DNA from: Actinotalea endophytica
Lineage (GTDB): Bacteria > Actinomycetota > Actinomycetes > Actinomycetales > Cellulomonadaceae
DNA: 64,000 bases
Direction of reading: 5' to 3'
NCBI RefSeq assembly: GCF_025717005.1
Contig: NZ_JAOVZU010000002.1
Coordinates: 62,001 to 126,000, forward strand
Shown in pieces: positions 10,542-23,559 of the stretch. Positions within the stretch are counted from its first letter, which is position 1; every line of letters begins with the position of its first letter. The translations under genes and the position numbers were made by a program. The notes beneath the pieces are model-generated. The model was not told the origin of the DNA, searched no databases, and saw only the letters and a list, made by a program, of their open reading frames with translations.

Positions 10542-11305
10542 CCGCATCCTCCGGCGCGGCCTCCCCGGTGGACCACGCTCCCGCCCCGACCTGGCGTCGG
10601 GTGCTCTCGCACGCCGACTTCGAGATCCGCGGCCTGGTGCGCAACGGGGAGCAGCTGCTGCTCACCCTGGTGCTCCCGATGCTCGTGCTGGTGGTCCTCG
10701 GCCGGACGAGCCTGGTGGACCTCGGGCCCGACCGCATGGCCGTCGTGGCCCCGGGCGTGCTGGCGCTCGCGGTGATGTCGACGTCCTTCACGTCGCAGGC
10801 GATCAGCACCGCGTTCGACCGACGCGCCGGGGTCCTGCGGCTGCTCGCGACCACACCACTCGGCCGATCCGGACTGGTCGCCGGGAAGGTGGTCGCCGTC
10901 CTGGCGGTCGAGGCGGCCCAGGTGCTCCTGCTCGCGGGCGTGGCCGTGGCGCTGGGCTGGCGGCCCACCGGCGTGGCCGGCGCCGCCCTCGTGCTCGTGC
11001 TCGGGACGGCCGCGTTCGTCGCGCTCGCGCTGCTGCTGGCCGGGACGGTGCGCGCCGAGGCGGTGCTGGCCGGGGCGAACCTGCTGTGGGTGCTGCTCCT
11101 GGTCGGCGGCGGGATCGTGGTGCCGGTCGACCTCCTCCCCGGCCCGCTCGCGGCGCTCGCCGGCCTGCTGCCGTCCGGTGCCCTCGGGGAAGGCCTCCGC
11201 GCGGCGTTCGACGGCCAGGGGATCGCCTGGGGCCCGGTGCTGGTGCTGGTGATCTGGACGGGCGCGGCCTCGACGCTGGTGGCCCGGACGTTCCGCTGGA
11301 CGTGA
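10538..11305 (+). CDS. ABC-2 type transporter permease
   Basis: A 255-residue ABC-2 membrane protein, partner of the preceding ATPase. It has six hydrophobic segments, a FTSQAISTAFDRRAGVLRLL stretch after helix 2 typical of the family, and a conserved VVPVDLLPGPLAALAGLLPS loop before the last helix. The ATG at 10538 overlaps the ATPase stop. It ends 139 bases before ctaA; that gap holds a direct repeat of GTGAGCGCCGA and a promoter. Confidence 0.87.
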   Translation: MTASSGAASPVDHAPAPTWRRVLSHADFEIRGLVRNGEQLLLTLVLPMLVLVVLGRTSLVDLGPDRMAVVAPGVLALAVMSTSFTSQAISTAFDRRAGVLRLLATTPLGRSGLVAGKVVAVLAVEAAQVLLLAGVAVALGWRPTGVAGAALVLVLGTAAFVALALLLAGTVRAEAVLAGANLLWVLLLVGGGIVVPVDLLPGPLAALAGLLPSGALGEGLRAAFDGQGIAWGPVLVLVIWTGAASTLVARTFRWT

Positions 11306-11432
11306 GCGCCGACCAGACGTGAGCGCCGAGGACCGGATGCGACCGACGACACGCGCCCGGACGGCCGACCGGCGACACGCAGGTCTCAGCCGGGCGGGCC
11401 GAGCGCACCGGCGCGTCACACCCTCGGCCAAG

Positions 11433-11438
11433 TAGGTT
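11433..11438 (+). promoter_or_regulatory. -10 box of leaderless ctaA transcript
   Basis: TAGGTT ends 6 bases before the GTG start codon at 11445, with no Shine-Dalgarno between them; transcription should start at or near the GTG. Confidence 0.55.
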
Positions 11439-11444
11439 GACCAC

Positions 11445-12416
11445 GTGAGCCTCCTCGCCTCGTTGTCCCGGCCGTCGCCCGCGTGGACCAGCCGCGTGCT
11501 GTGGGCCAACCTCGTCGGACAGGTCGGGATCATCGTGACCGGAGGAGCAGTTCGGCTCACCGGGTCGGGCCTGGGGTGCTCGGACTGGCCCCAGTGCGAG
11601 CCCGGGCAGTTCACGCCGGTGCGCCACGAGGCCACCTCGTTCCACCCGTACATCGAGTTCGGGAACCGCACGCTCACCGGTGTGCTCGTGCTGCTCGCGG
11701 TGGCGGCGCTGTGGGTCGTGTGGCGACGGCCGGGCACGTCGGTGTGGCTGCGGTTCCTGGCCGTGGTGCCGCTGCTCGGGGTCCTCGTGCAGGCCGTGAT
11801 CGGCGGGCTGACGGTGCTGGTGGACCTGCACCCCGCCCTGGTCGGTTCGCACCTGCTGATCTCGATGCTGCTGGTCGCCGCGTCCACGGTCCTGGCGCTG
11901 CGTTCGCGCGTGCCCGACGGGCGCGCCCGCTGGGCCGTGACCGGCCGGACCCGCGCCCTCGTGCTCGCCCTGATCCCGCTCTCGGCGGTCGTCCTGACCC
12001 TGGGCACGGTGGTGACCGGCTCTGGCCCGCACTCGGGCGACGCCGACGCCCCGTACCGGTACGCGGTCGACCCGCTCCTCGTCACCCGGGCGCACTCGCT
12101 CGCGGTGTGGCTCTACCTCGCCGCTCTCGTCGCGCTGGCGCTCGACCTTCGCCGGCTGGCCAGGCGCGACGCCGACCCGGCGGTCGTGGGTGGGCTGCGA
12201 CGGACGACCGACCTGCTCGTGCTGGCCTTCGCGCAGGGCGCGGTCGGCTACCTGCAGTACTTCCTCGGCCTGCCCGAGGTGCTCGTGGGCCTGCACATGC
12301 TCGGTGCGGCCCTCACCGTGGTGCTGCAGAGCGCCCAGGTCGTGTCGCTGCGGCCCACTGCCCCGGCCACGGCTGACACCCCGCTCCCGCCGGCCCCGGC
12401 CGCCGCGGCCGCCTAG
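11445..12416 (+). CDS. ctaA: Heme A synthase CtaA (COX15 family)
   Basis: A 323-residue integral membrane enzyme that oxidises heme O to heme A for aa3-type cytochrome oxidase. It has about eight helices in two related halves. Seen features: TGSGLGCSDWPQC with the extracytoplasmic cysteine pair, the HPYIEFGNRTLTG motif with the conserved Glu and an N-half His, GSHLLIS and ARAHSLAVW-type His residues, and GLHMLGA in the last helix. The C-terminal 20 residues are Ala/Pro rich. GTG start, apparently leaderless. Confidence 0.93.
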   Translation: MSLLASLSRPSPAWTSRVLWANLVGQVGIIVTGGAVRLTGSGLGCSDWPQCEPGQFTPVRHEATSFHPYIEFGNRTLTGVLVLLAVAALWVVWRRPGTSVWLRFLAVVPLLGVLVQAVIGGLTVLVDLHPALVGSHLLISMLLVAASTVLALRSRVPDGRARWAVTGRTRALVLALIPLSAVVLTLGTVVTGSGPHSGDADAPYRYAVDPLLVTRAHSLAVWLYLAALVALALDLRRLARRDADPAVVGGLRRTTDLLVLAFAQGAVGYLQYFLGLPEVLVGLHMLGAALTVVLQSAQVVSLRPTAPATADTPLPPAPAAAAA

Positions 12417-12437
12417 GACCCGACCGCGCCGAGCGCC

Positions 12438-16691
<4,254 letters not shown>

Positions 16692-16695
<4 letters not shown>

Positions 16696-17525
16696 GCCCG
16701 CCGACCCCACGCGTCCAGCTCCCGCAACCCCGGCGTGCGCGCGATCACCTCCGAGAAGCTCACCTTCTCGCTCGCCACCGTGAGGGCCACTGCCCCGGCC
16801 AGCAGCGCGAGCCTGGCCCGCGGCCCGGTGCTCGCGAGGACCGCGACCCCGAGACCGGCGCCCAACGCGTTCGCTCCCCCGTCACCCAGCATGTCGCGCT
16901 CGGCGAGGTCGCGCGGCAGCGCGGCCGCCGCGGCGCCCAGCACCGCCGCGCCTGCGGGTGCCCCCGCTCCGAGCAGGGTCGGTGCCGCGGCGATCCCGAC
17001 GGCCTTGAGCGCACGGCCGGGGCGCAGGTCGAGGAGGTTGACCAGGTTCGCGGTGGCGGCCACGAGCGCGCCACCGGTCAGCACCTCGACGACCCACCGG
17101 ACGGTTCCCCGACTCGGGCGGCCGGTCAGGACGGCGGACGCCAGCGTCGCACTGGCTCCGATACCGAGCACCTTGAGGCCGCCGGTGGTCAGCTCGCCGT
17201 GCACGAGCGCCCCCAGGTGGCCTCTGAGGCCCTTGCGAGCCCGGCGGGTGTCCTCGGCGAGGTCGTCGACCAGGCCGAACGCGAGCCCGCCGGCGCCTGC
17301 CAGCGCCGTCGCGGCCGCCAGCCGGCCCGGGCACGCCACGGCGCCCGCCAGCAGCCCCACGCCGACCGCGGGACCCTCGAGCAGGCTGATGGGTGCCCCG
17401 CGGTGGTTGGTCCGCGTCCAGCGGCCGTCAGCCGCGTCCGAGGGGCGCACCACGACATCGGCACCGCGCCGGGCGAGTGCGGTGCCCCCGGCCGCGAGCA
17501 GCCCGGAGAGCAGCGCGCGAGCCAT
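16692..17525 (-). CDS. MraY/WecA-like (GT4) membrane protein
   Basis: A 277-residue membrane protein with eight or so hydrophobic stretches. It keeps the outline of prenyl-phosphate sugar transferases: GLVDDL followed by KGLRGH, then NLVNLLDLRPGRALK and MLGDGGANALGA. Compared with MraY, the second motif reads NLVNLLDLRPG instead of having DGLDG, and the protein is shorter than the usual 320-360 residues, so activity is uncertain. Its neighbours (murJ-like, steB, steA) place it in envelope assembly. The ATG at 17525 overlaps the steB stop by one base. Confidence 0.72.
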
Positions 17526-18682
17526 CAGCCCTGCCCGGTGGACGCGTCCGCGCCCTCGGTGGGCTGCGTGTCGGACGGCGTCGGCTCCTCCACGACCTCA
17601 GGGGTCCGCTCGATCGGCGGAAGCTCGACGCGAGGCGGGATCGGGTCGCTCGCGTCCGGGCCGAAGCCGTACTGCCCGACGGTGCCCGAGATCCGGTTGG
17701 TGAGCGCCAGCGGGACCGCGATCCCACCGGCCGGCGTGAGGACGCTGTCCACCGTGGACAGCTGCCCGGAGAGGTCCGCATCGGTGCGGATCGACAGCAC
17801 CAGCCCCGGGTCCGAGACGGTCCCGGTGACGACCACCGCTCCGTCGCTGCGACGCTGCGACGCGAGCGCGATCTCGCTCCACGCGGCGACCTGCGCCTCG
17901 ACCTCCGTATCACTCGCCGACTCGCTGGCCGTCGCAGTCGCCTCGGCCGTCGCGGTGGCACTGGCGCTGGTCCCGTCCTGCGGGACGTCGGACGTGGCCG
18001 TCGAGTCCGGGGTCGGCGTCGCCACGGGCTCGTCCGCGCTGATCGGGCCGGCCACGACGACGATCGCGTCGGCGGGCGCCGTCACGGTGTCGGAGAACGT
18101 GACCAGGCCGGAGTCGCCGCCGAACAGGTCCAGGAGCACCTGGGCGTGCTCCGACAGCACGTCGGGGTCGGTCGGCTCAGGCGTGGTCAGCGCCTGCGCG
18201 AGCGCCTCGGCTAGCTCGGTGTCGGTACCCGCGTCGGCGGGTGGCACGGTGTCGAGGTAGGTGACCATCGTCGCGGCGAGCGACTGCCGGAAGGTCGAGC
18301 GGGTCGGGTCGGTCCACGCCTGCGTGACTGTCGCCACCGCGCTGACCGTGCCGCCTGCCTGCCCGACCGAACGGCTGATCTGCTCGACCACGGACTGGTC
18401 GACCTCGTCCAGGACGACGAGCGCCACCCGTCGCCCGCCGAGCGTGCCGTCGAGCACGCTCGGCCCGAGCGCGGTGAGTGCGGCCTCGGAGTCGTCGAGC
18501 TCTCCGGACAGCTGCTCGACCTGCGCACGCAGGTCGTCCTTCTCGGCGCGCAGCTGGTCGACCTGCCCGGTCAAGGTGTCGCCGATGGACTCCTCGAGCG
18601 GACCGGCGCCCAGGGCGATGCCCACCGCGAGCGCGAGGAACACCGAGATGAGCGAGACGAGGTGATAGCGGAAGTCGATCAT
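17525..18682 (-). CDS. steB: SteB/MctB-like membrane protein (copper transporter family)
   Basis: A 385-residue protein with one N-terminal membrane helix (about residues 8-28), then a coiled coil (about 35-72, rich in QVDQLRAEKDDLRAQVEQL) and a large extracytoplasmic domain. This is the DUF3186 family, known as MctB in mycobacteria (copper) and SteB in corynebacteria (division). Being directly after steA favours the division role. A Ser/Ala/Thr-rich linker around residues 240-260 and a Pro/Glu-rich end are low complexity. ATG at 18682. Confidence 0.82.
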   Translation of the reverse strand: MIDFRYHLVSLISVFLALAVGIALGAGPLEESIGDTLTGQVDQLRAEKDDLRAQVEQLSGELDDSEAALTALGPSVLDGTLGGRRVALVVLDEVDQSVVEQISRSVGQAGGTVSAVATVTQAWTDPTRSTFRQSLAATMVTYLDTVPPADAGTDTELAEALAQALTTPEPTDPDVLSEHAQVLLDLFGGDSGLVTFSDTVTAPADAIVVVAGPISADEPVATPTPDSTATSDVPQDGTSASATATAEATATASESASDTEVEAQVAAWSEIALASQRRSDGAVVVTGTVSDPGLVLSIRTDADLSGQLSTVDSVLTPAGGIAVPLALTNRISGTVGQYGFGPDASDPIPPRVELPPIERTPEVVEEPTPSDTQPTEGADASTGQG

Positions 18683-18713
18683 GCGTTGCTCTCCGGGTCA
18701 GCAGCGGTGCGGG

Positions 18714-19901
18714 TCATCCCGCGCCACCGAACAGGCCGCCCAGGGACGACCACACGTCGTCGAACCAGGCGCCCACGAGGCCGAACAGGGTCTGCCCGGC
18801 GGTGGTCGAGGCGAGCGCGACGCCGAGCGCGAGCAGGCCCGCGATGATCAGCAGGCCGAGCTGCCAGGTGGCGATGCGCTGGCGGTACAGCTGTGACACG
18901 CCCTTGGCGTCGACGAGCTTGCCACCCACTCGCAGCCTGGTGAGGAACGTGCTCGCCATGCCGGCCCGTCCCTTGTCGAGGAACTCCACGAGGGTCGCGT
19001 GCGTGCCGACCGCGACGATCAGCTCGGCGCCCTTGTCGTCGGCGAGCAGCATCGCGACGTCCTCGCTGGTCCCGGTCGCCGGGAAGACGACCGGGTCGAC
19101 CCCGAGCTTCTCGACCCGCTCCACGCCGGGCGCCCGCCCGTCGCGGTACGCGTGCACGACGATCTCGGCACCGCAGGTCAGCGCCTTGTCCGAGACCGAG
19201 TCCATGTCGCCGACGATCATGTCCGGTGTCCAGCCCGCCTCGAGGATCGCGTCGGCGCCGCCGTCCACCCCGATGAGCACCGGCCGGTACTCCCGGATGT
19301 ACGGACGCAGCACCACGAGGTCCTCCCGGTAGTGGTAGCCGCGGACCACGATCAGCGCCTGCCGACCCTGGAGCACGGTCCGCACGTCCGGGACGCCCAC
19401 GCCGTCCAGCAGGAGCTCGCGCTCCTTGCGCAGGTAGTCCATGGTGTTGGCGGCGAACGACTCGAGCTGCACGGCGAGCCCGGCACGCGCGTCCTCCATC
19501 GCCGCGGCGACCGAGCCCGCGTCCTGCACGACACCCTCGGCGACGAGGCGATCGCCGTCGTAGACGGACCCGCCCTCGACGCGGACCTGGTGCCCCTCGA
19601 CGAGCGTGAGGACGTCGGCGCCGAGGTCGTCGATCAGCGTGATGCCTGCCTGCAGCAGGATCTCGGGGCCGAGGTTCGGGTAGCGGCCGCTCGTCGAGCG
19701 GGCCGCGTTGAGCACGGCCACCGGTCGGCAGGTCGCGAGCGCCTCCGCGGAGACCCGGTCGAGATCGAGGTGGTCGATGACGGCGATCTCGCCGGCCTTG
19801 AGCCGCTTGGTGAGGTTCTTGGTGCGCGGGTCGACCCGAACGGTGCCGGTCAGTCCGGGGCGTTCGGGCAGGCTCTCACGGGAACGGAATCGCAGTCTCA
19901 T
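18714..19901 (-). CDS. steA: Putative cytokinetic ring protein SteA
   Basis: A 395-residue protein homologous to SteA, which in corynebacteria joins the division ring with SteB. The central part resembles a thiamine pyrophosphokinase catalytic fold (GVDGGADAILEAG, IVGDMDSVSD), and the C-terminus has a hydrophobic helix (about 335-360) followed by an amphipathic tail. The N-terminus is basic. ATG at 19901, 6 bases after the recN stop; 31 bases before steB. Enzyme activity is not established for this family. Confidence 0.86.
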   Translation of the reverse strand: MRLRFRSRESLPERPGLTGTVRVDPRTKNLTKRLKAGEIAVIDHLDLDRVSAEALATCRPVAVLNAARSTSGRYPNLGPEILLQAGITLIDDLGADVLTLVEGHQVRVEGGSVYDGDRLVAEGVVQDAGSVAAAMEDARAGLAVQLESFAANTMDYLRKERELLLDGVGVPDVRTVLQGRQALIVVRGYHYREDLVVLRPYIREYRPVLIGVDGGADAILEAGWTPDMIVGDMDSVSDKALTCGAEIVVHAYRDGRAPGVERVEKLGVDPVVFPATGTSEDVAMLLADDKGAELIVAVGTHATLVEFLDKGRAGMASTFLTRLRVGGKLVDAKGVSQLYRQRIATWQLGLLIIAGLLALGVALASTTAGQTLFGLVGAWFDDVWSSLGGLFGGAG

Positions 19902-19907
19902 CGCGGG

Positions 19908-21614
19908 TCATCGTCCCACGACGGAGCGCTCGAGGAGCTCGGCGGCGTGCTCGAGCGCCGTGGCCGAGTCCGTGCCGGACAGCATCCGTGCCAGCTCGGC
20001 GACCCGATCGGCGCCGTCGACCCGGCGCACGTCGGACGCGGTCACGACGTCGACACCCTGCTTGCTGGAGCGGCTGACCACGAGGTGCTGGTCCGCGTAG
20101 GCGGCGACCTGCGCGAGGTGGGTCACCACGACGACCTGGCTGTGCCGGGCGAGCTCCGCGAGCCGTCGCCCGACCTCGACCGCCGCGCGACCGCCGACGC
20201 CCGCGTCGACCTCGTCGAAGACGAACGTCGAGGGGCGCTGCGCGTCGGGCGCGGTGGCGAGAGCGACCTCGACCGCGAGCATGACCCGGGAGAGCTCACC
20301 CCCGGACGCGCCCTGCCCGAGGGGCCTCGGCGGAGCGCCCGCATGACCGACGAGGGTCATCTCGACGTCTTCGGCGCCCCACGGCCCGATCTCGGGCAGC
20401 TCTCGCAGCACGACCCCGAACGTGGCGTCCGCCATGGCCAGGCCGGCCAGCTCGTCGGTCACGGTCGCCGCGAGCCGCCCCGCGGCATCGGCGCGGCCGG
20501 CCGTCACCCTGGCGGCGGTCGCGGCGAGCGTCGCGTCGAGGTCGGCCAGCTCCGCTGCGAGAGCGGCCCGCCGGTCGTCGCCCTGGTCGAGCTCGAGGAG
20601 CCGCGGACCGGCCGCCTCGACCCAGGTGAGGACGTCGTCCACGGTCCCGCCGTGCGCGCGGGCCAGGGTGGAGAGCTCGGCGCGCCGTGCCTGGACCTGG
20701 TCGAGGCGGCCGGGATCTGCTTCGAGCGTGTCGGCGTACCCGGACAGCTCGGCCGCGAGGTCGTCGAGCAGGTAGCCCACCTCGGCGAGGCGCTCGGTGA
20801 GGCCGGCCAAGGTCACGTCGTGCGACGCAACCGCGTCCGCGGCCCGCCGGGCCTGGTCCACCAACCCGGATGCGCCGGGCTCGTCCGGTCCGTCGCCACC
20901 GCTCAGCGCACCGTGCGCACGGGCCGCGGCGGCCCGCACGTCCTCGAGGTGCGCGAGGCGCTCGGCCTCCGCTGCGAGCTCGGTGTCCTCGCCCGGCTGC
21001 GGGTTCACCCGCTCCACCTCGGCCAGCCCGACCCGGAGCAGCTCCGCCTCGCGACGACGTTCGGCCATCGTGCGGTCGAGCTCGGCGAGCTCGGACGCGG
21101 CGTCCTGCCGCCTGGCCCAGGCGGAGCGGTGCTCCTCGAGCGCGACGAGGTGCGGTGCGCCCGCGAAGGCGTCGAGCGCGGCACGCTGGTGGCGCGGCGA
21201 ACGCAAGCGCGCCTGATCGGCCTGTCCGTGCACCGTGACCAGGGTGTCCGCGAGCCCGGCAAGGACCGCGACGGGGACCCCGACTCCACCGAGCACGGTG
21301 CGCGACCTGCCCTGGGCGACGGTCCTCAGCACCACGAGCGTGCCGTCCTCGTCGAGCTCGGCACCGGCCTCCCTCGCGCGTTCGGCGACCTCGGACGCCG
21401 GGTCGACCAGGAACCGCCCCTCGGCACGCGCTCGGTCGGCGCCCGACCGCACCACCGAGGCGTCGGCCCGGCCGCCGAGAATGAGCGAGAGGCCGGACAG
21501 CACCATCGTCTTCCCGGCGCCGGTCTCGCCGGTGATCACGGTCAAGCCGGGAGACAGCGGGATCGTGGCCTCTTCGATGACTCCGAGATCGCCGATCCGC
21601 AGTTCGGAGATCAC
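19908..21614 (-). CDS. recN: DNA repair protein RecN
   Basis: A 568-residue SMC-like ATPase for double-strand-break repair. Walker A is GETGAGKTM near residue 33, a long coiled-coil middle separates the halves, and the C-terminal half holds the signature GASGGELSRVMLAVEVAL and Walker B FVFDEVDAGVGG, then the H-loop VTHLAQVAAYAD. The GTG at 21614 overlaps the NAD kinase stop (GTGA). Gene order tlyA-nadK-recN is widespread in actinobacteria. Confidence 0.96.
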   Translation of the reverse strand: MISELRIGDLGVIEEATIPLSPGLTVITGETGAGKTMVLSGLSLILGGRADASVVRSGADRARAEGRFLVDPASEVAERAREAGAELDEDGTLVVLRTVAQGRSRTVLGGVGVPVAVLAGLADTLVTVHGQADQARLRSPRHQRAALDAFAGAPHLVALEEHRSAWARRQDAASELAELDRTMAERRREAELLRVGLAEVERVNPQPGEDTELAAEAERLAHLEDVRAAAARAHGALSGGDGPDEPGASGLVDQARRAADAVASHDVTLAGLTERLAEVGYLLDDLAAELSGYADTLEADPGRLDQVQARRAELSTLARAHGGTVDDVLTWVEAAGPRLLELDQGDDRRAALAAELADLDATLAATAARVTAGRADAAGRLAATVTDELAGLAMADATFGVVLRELPEIGPWGAEDVEMTLVGHAGAPPRPLGQGASGGELSRVMLAVEVALATAPDAQRPSTFVFDEVDAGVGGRAAVEVGRRLAELARHSQVVVVTHLAQVAAYADQHLVVSRSSKQGVDVVTASDVRRVDGADRVAELARMLSGTDSATALEHAAELLERSVVGR

Positions 21615-22471
21615 GTGGTGACCCCGTGCTCCCCGGCCCAGCCCCTCCAACCCTGGACCGGCAGCGAGAACCGGGACACCAGCCGATCGGTGAACGGCGC
21701 GGGACTCAGCCTGGCGAGCCGGACCGGGTCGGCTCCCCGCCGCACCTCGACCCGGGATCCGACCGGCAGGTCGATCCGACGGTGCCCGTCGGTGCACAGC
21801 AGCCCCGCACTGGACGACCGCCGGACGATCTCGACCGCCAGGACGGACTGCGGTCCCACGACGAGCGGACGCGCGAACAGCGCATGGGCCGAGACCGGGA
21901 CCAGCACCATCGCGTCCACGTCGGGCCACACGACCGGCCCGCCGGCGGAGAACGCGTGCGCGGTCGATCCGGTCGAGGTCGACATGATGACCCCGTCGCA
22001 GCCGAACGAGGACAGCGGACGGCCGTCGACCTCGATGGCCACGGCGACCATCCGGGTCCGATCGGACTTCTCCACGGCTGCCTCGTTGAGCGCCCAGTCG
22101 GTGACCGGTGGGGCTCCGGGCCGGTGCACCGTGATCTCGATCGTGCCGCGCTCCTCGACCTCGTAGTCCCCGGTCGCGACGCGACGTACGACGTCGTCGA
22201 CCTGCTCGCGCTCGGTCTCGGCGAGGAATCCCACGTGGCCGAAGTTCACCCCGACGAGCGGCGCCCCGCTGCCGCGCGCGAGCTCCGCCGCACGGAGGAT
22301 CGTGCCGTCGCCACCGAGCACGAGCACCGCTTCGAGCGGGCTGCCGTACTCGAACTCGTCCTCGGTGACGGCACGCATGCCGACCTCTTCGAGCGTCCGC
22401 ACCGCGAGCTCGGTGGCCGCGACGGCCTCCGGGTGGTGCAGGTGCGCGACGACGAGCACCGATCGAGTCAT
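21611..22471 (-). CDS. nadK: NAD kinase
   Basis: A 286-residue enzyme that phosphorylates NAD to NADP. It has the GGDGT motif (LVLGGDGTILRAAEL), the NE motif (DWALNEAAVEK) and the glycine-rich MSTSTGSTAHAFSAGGPVV. ATG at 22471 overlaps the tlyA stop; its own stop overlaps recN. A good standard member of the family. Confidence 0.96.
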   Translation of the reverse strand: MTRSVLVVAHLHHPEAVAATELAVRTLEEVGMRAVTEDEFEYGSPLEAVLVLGGDGTILRAAELARGSGAPLVGVNFGHVGFLAETEREQVDDVVRRVATGDYEVEERGTIEITVHRPGAPPVTDWALNEAAVEKSDRTRMVAVAIEVDGRPLSSFGCDGVIMSTSTGSTAHAFSAGGPVVWPDVDAMVLVPVSAHALFARPLVVGPQSVLAVEIVRRSSSAGLLCTDGHRRIDLPVGSRVEVRRGADPVRLARLSPAPFTDRLVSRFSLPVQGWRGWAGEHGVTT

Positions 22472-23313
22472 GAGTCCCTCCTGGGCGTACGCATCGGGCG
22501 CACGAGTGCTGCACGGCCGGCCACGGCCGCGTCGACGGCGGCCACGAGCTGGTCGCGCGGGTCGCGCGAGGCGTCGTCGGTGACGACGAGGTGCAGGAAG
22601 TACTCGCGGTTCCCGGCCGGTCCGGGCAGCCGGCTCGGCAGGACGGCGTCGATGCGGACGTGCTGGGGAACCGCGTCGGCCACGGCGAGAACGGCCTCGG
22701 CCCGCAGCGCGTCGGACGTGACCACACCGTCCGCTCCGAGTCGTTCGCGACCGACCTCGAACTGCGGCTTGACCAGCACGAGCAGGTGGGCCCCGGGCGC
22801 GGTGACCCCGATCAGGGCGTCGAGGACGAGGGTGAGGGAGATGAACGAGAGATCGGCCACGACCAGGTCCGGAGGACCCGTGAGATCTGCGGGGACGAGG
22901 TGGCGAACGTTGACGCCCTCGCGCACCGTGACCCTCGGGTCGGCGGCGATCTCGGGCGCGGCCTGCCCGTGCCCCACGTCGACGGCGTCGACGTGCGCCG
23001 CGCCGGCCTCGAGCAGGACCTGGGTGAACCCGCCGGTCGACGCTCCTGCGTCCAGGCACCTCGCGGAGGCGACCACGACGGGGGTCCCGAGCGCGGCCAG
23101 ATCATCGAACGCGCCAAGCAGCTTGTGGGCGCCACGCGAGACGTACTCGTCGCCCGGGGCGACAGTGAGCTCTGCCGTGGGCGCGACAGCGCGGGCCGGC
23201 TTGGCAGCCGGGCTGCCGTCGACCAGCACCCGTCCGGCTTCGACCAGCTCGGCGGCGCGACGCCGCGAGCGAGCCAGTCCACGCCGGACGAGCTCGGCGT
23301 CCAGCCTGGTCAC
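22468..23313 (-). CDS. tlyA: TlyA family rRNA 2'-O-methyltransferase
   Basis: A 281-residue protein with an N-terminal S4 RNA-binding domain (about residues 1-60, starting LDAELVRRGLARSRRRA) and an FtsJ-like Rossmann methyltransferase domain. SAM motif: CLDAGASTGGFTQVLLE; further motifs VVADLSFISL and LVLVKPQFEVGRE. In mycobacteria TlyA methylates 16S and 23S rRNA and its loss gives capreomycin resistance. GTG start overlapping the stop of the small upstream gene. Confidence 0.93.
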   Translation of the reverse strand: MTRLDAELVRRGLARSRRRAAELVEAGRVLVDGSPAAKPARAVAPTAELTVAPGDEYVSRGAHKLLGAFDDLAALGTPVVVASARCLDAGASTGGFTQVLLEAGAAHVDAVDVGHGQAAPEIAADPRVTVREGVNVRHLVPADLTGPPDLVVADLSFISLTLVLDALIGVTAPGAHLLVLVKPQFEVGRERLGADGVVTSDALRAEAVLAVADAVPQHVRIDAVLPSRLPGPAGNREYFLHLVVTDDASRDPRDQLVAAVDAAVAGRAALVRPMRTPRRDS

Positions 23314-23507
23314 GCCTCGCGCTCGCTCAACCGGTCGGTGAGGGTGGTGTGCACCTGCTCGAAGACGACGACCTGCTCGCGCAACGGTAGGTCGCGTACG
23401 CCCTCGAGCAGCACCTCGATGTCATCGACCGCGCTCGGCGCGGGCTCCTTCGCCGAGGCGTCGGCCACGGACGGCGCGCCCGCGCCCGTGGTCTCGTCGT
23501 GCTCCAC
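23310..23507 (-). CDS. Small conserved-type hypothetical protein
   Basis: A 65-residue acidic protein. The first half is Ala/Pro/Glu rich; the second half (VDDIEVLLEGVRDLPLREQV and on) looks helical. It lies between the HAD gene and tlyA, and its stop overlaps the tlyA start by 4 bases, so it is probably real. ATG at 23507 has a GGAGGGA ribosome site. Small genes of this kind occur at the same place in other actinobacteria; function unknown. Confidence 0.75.
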   Translation of the reverse strand: MEHDETTGAGAPSVADASAKEPAPSAVDDIEVLLEGVRDLPLREQVVVFEQVHTTLTDRLSEREA

Positions 23508-23559
23508 GCCGGTCCCTCCTGCTCGTGTCCGGGACCACGCTACCTTCCGCGGGGGCGAG

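Noticed and set aside
11300-11330. Direct repeat of GTGAGCGCCGA after the permease stop
   Set aside because: Only two copies, no symmetry, and no link to a known site; likely chance or slippage.
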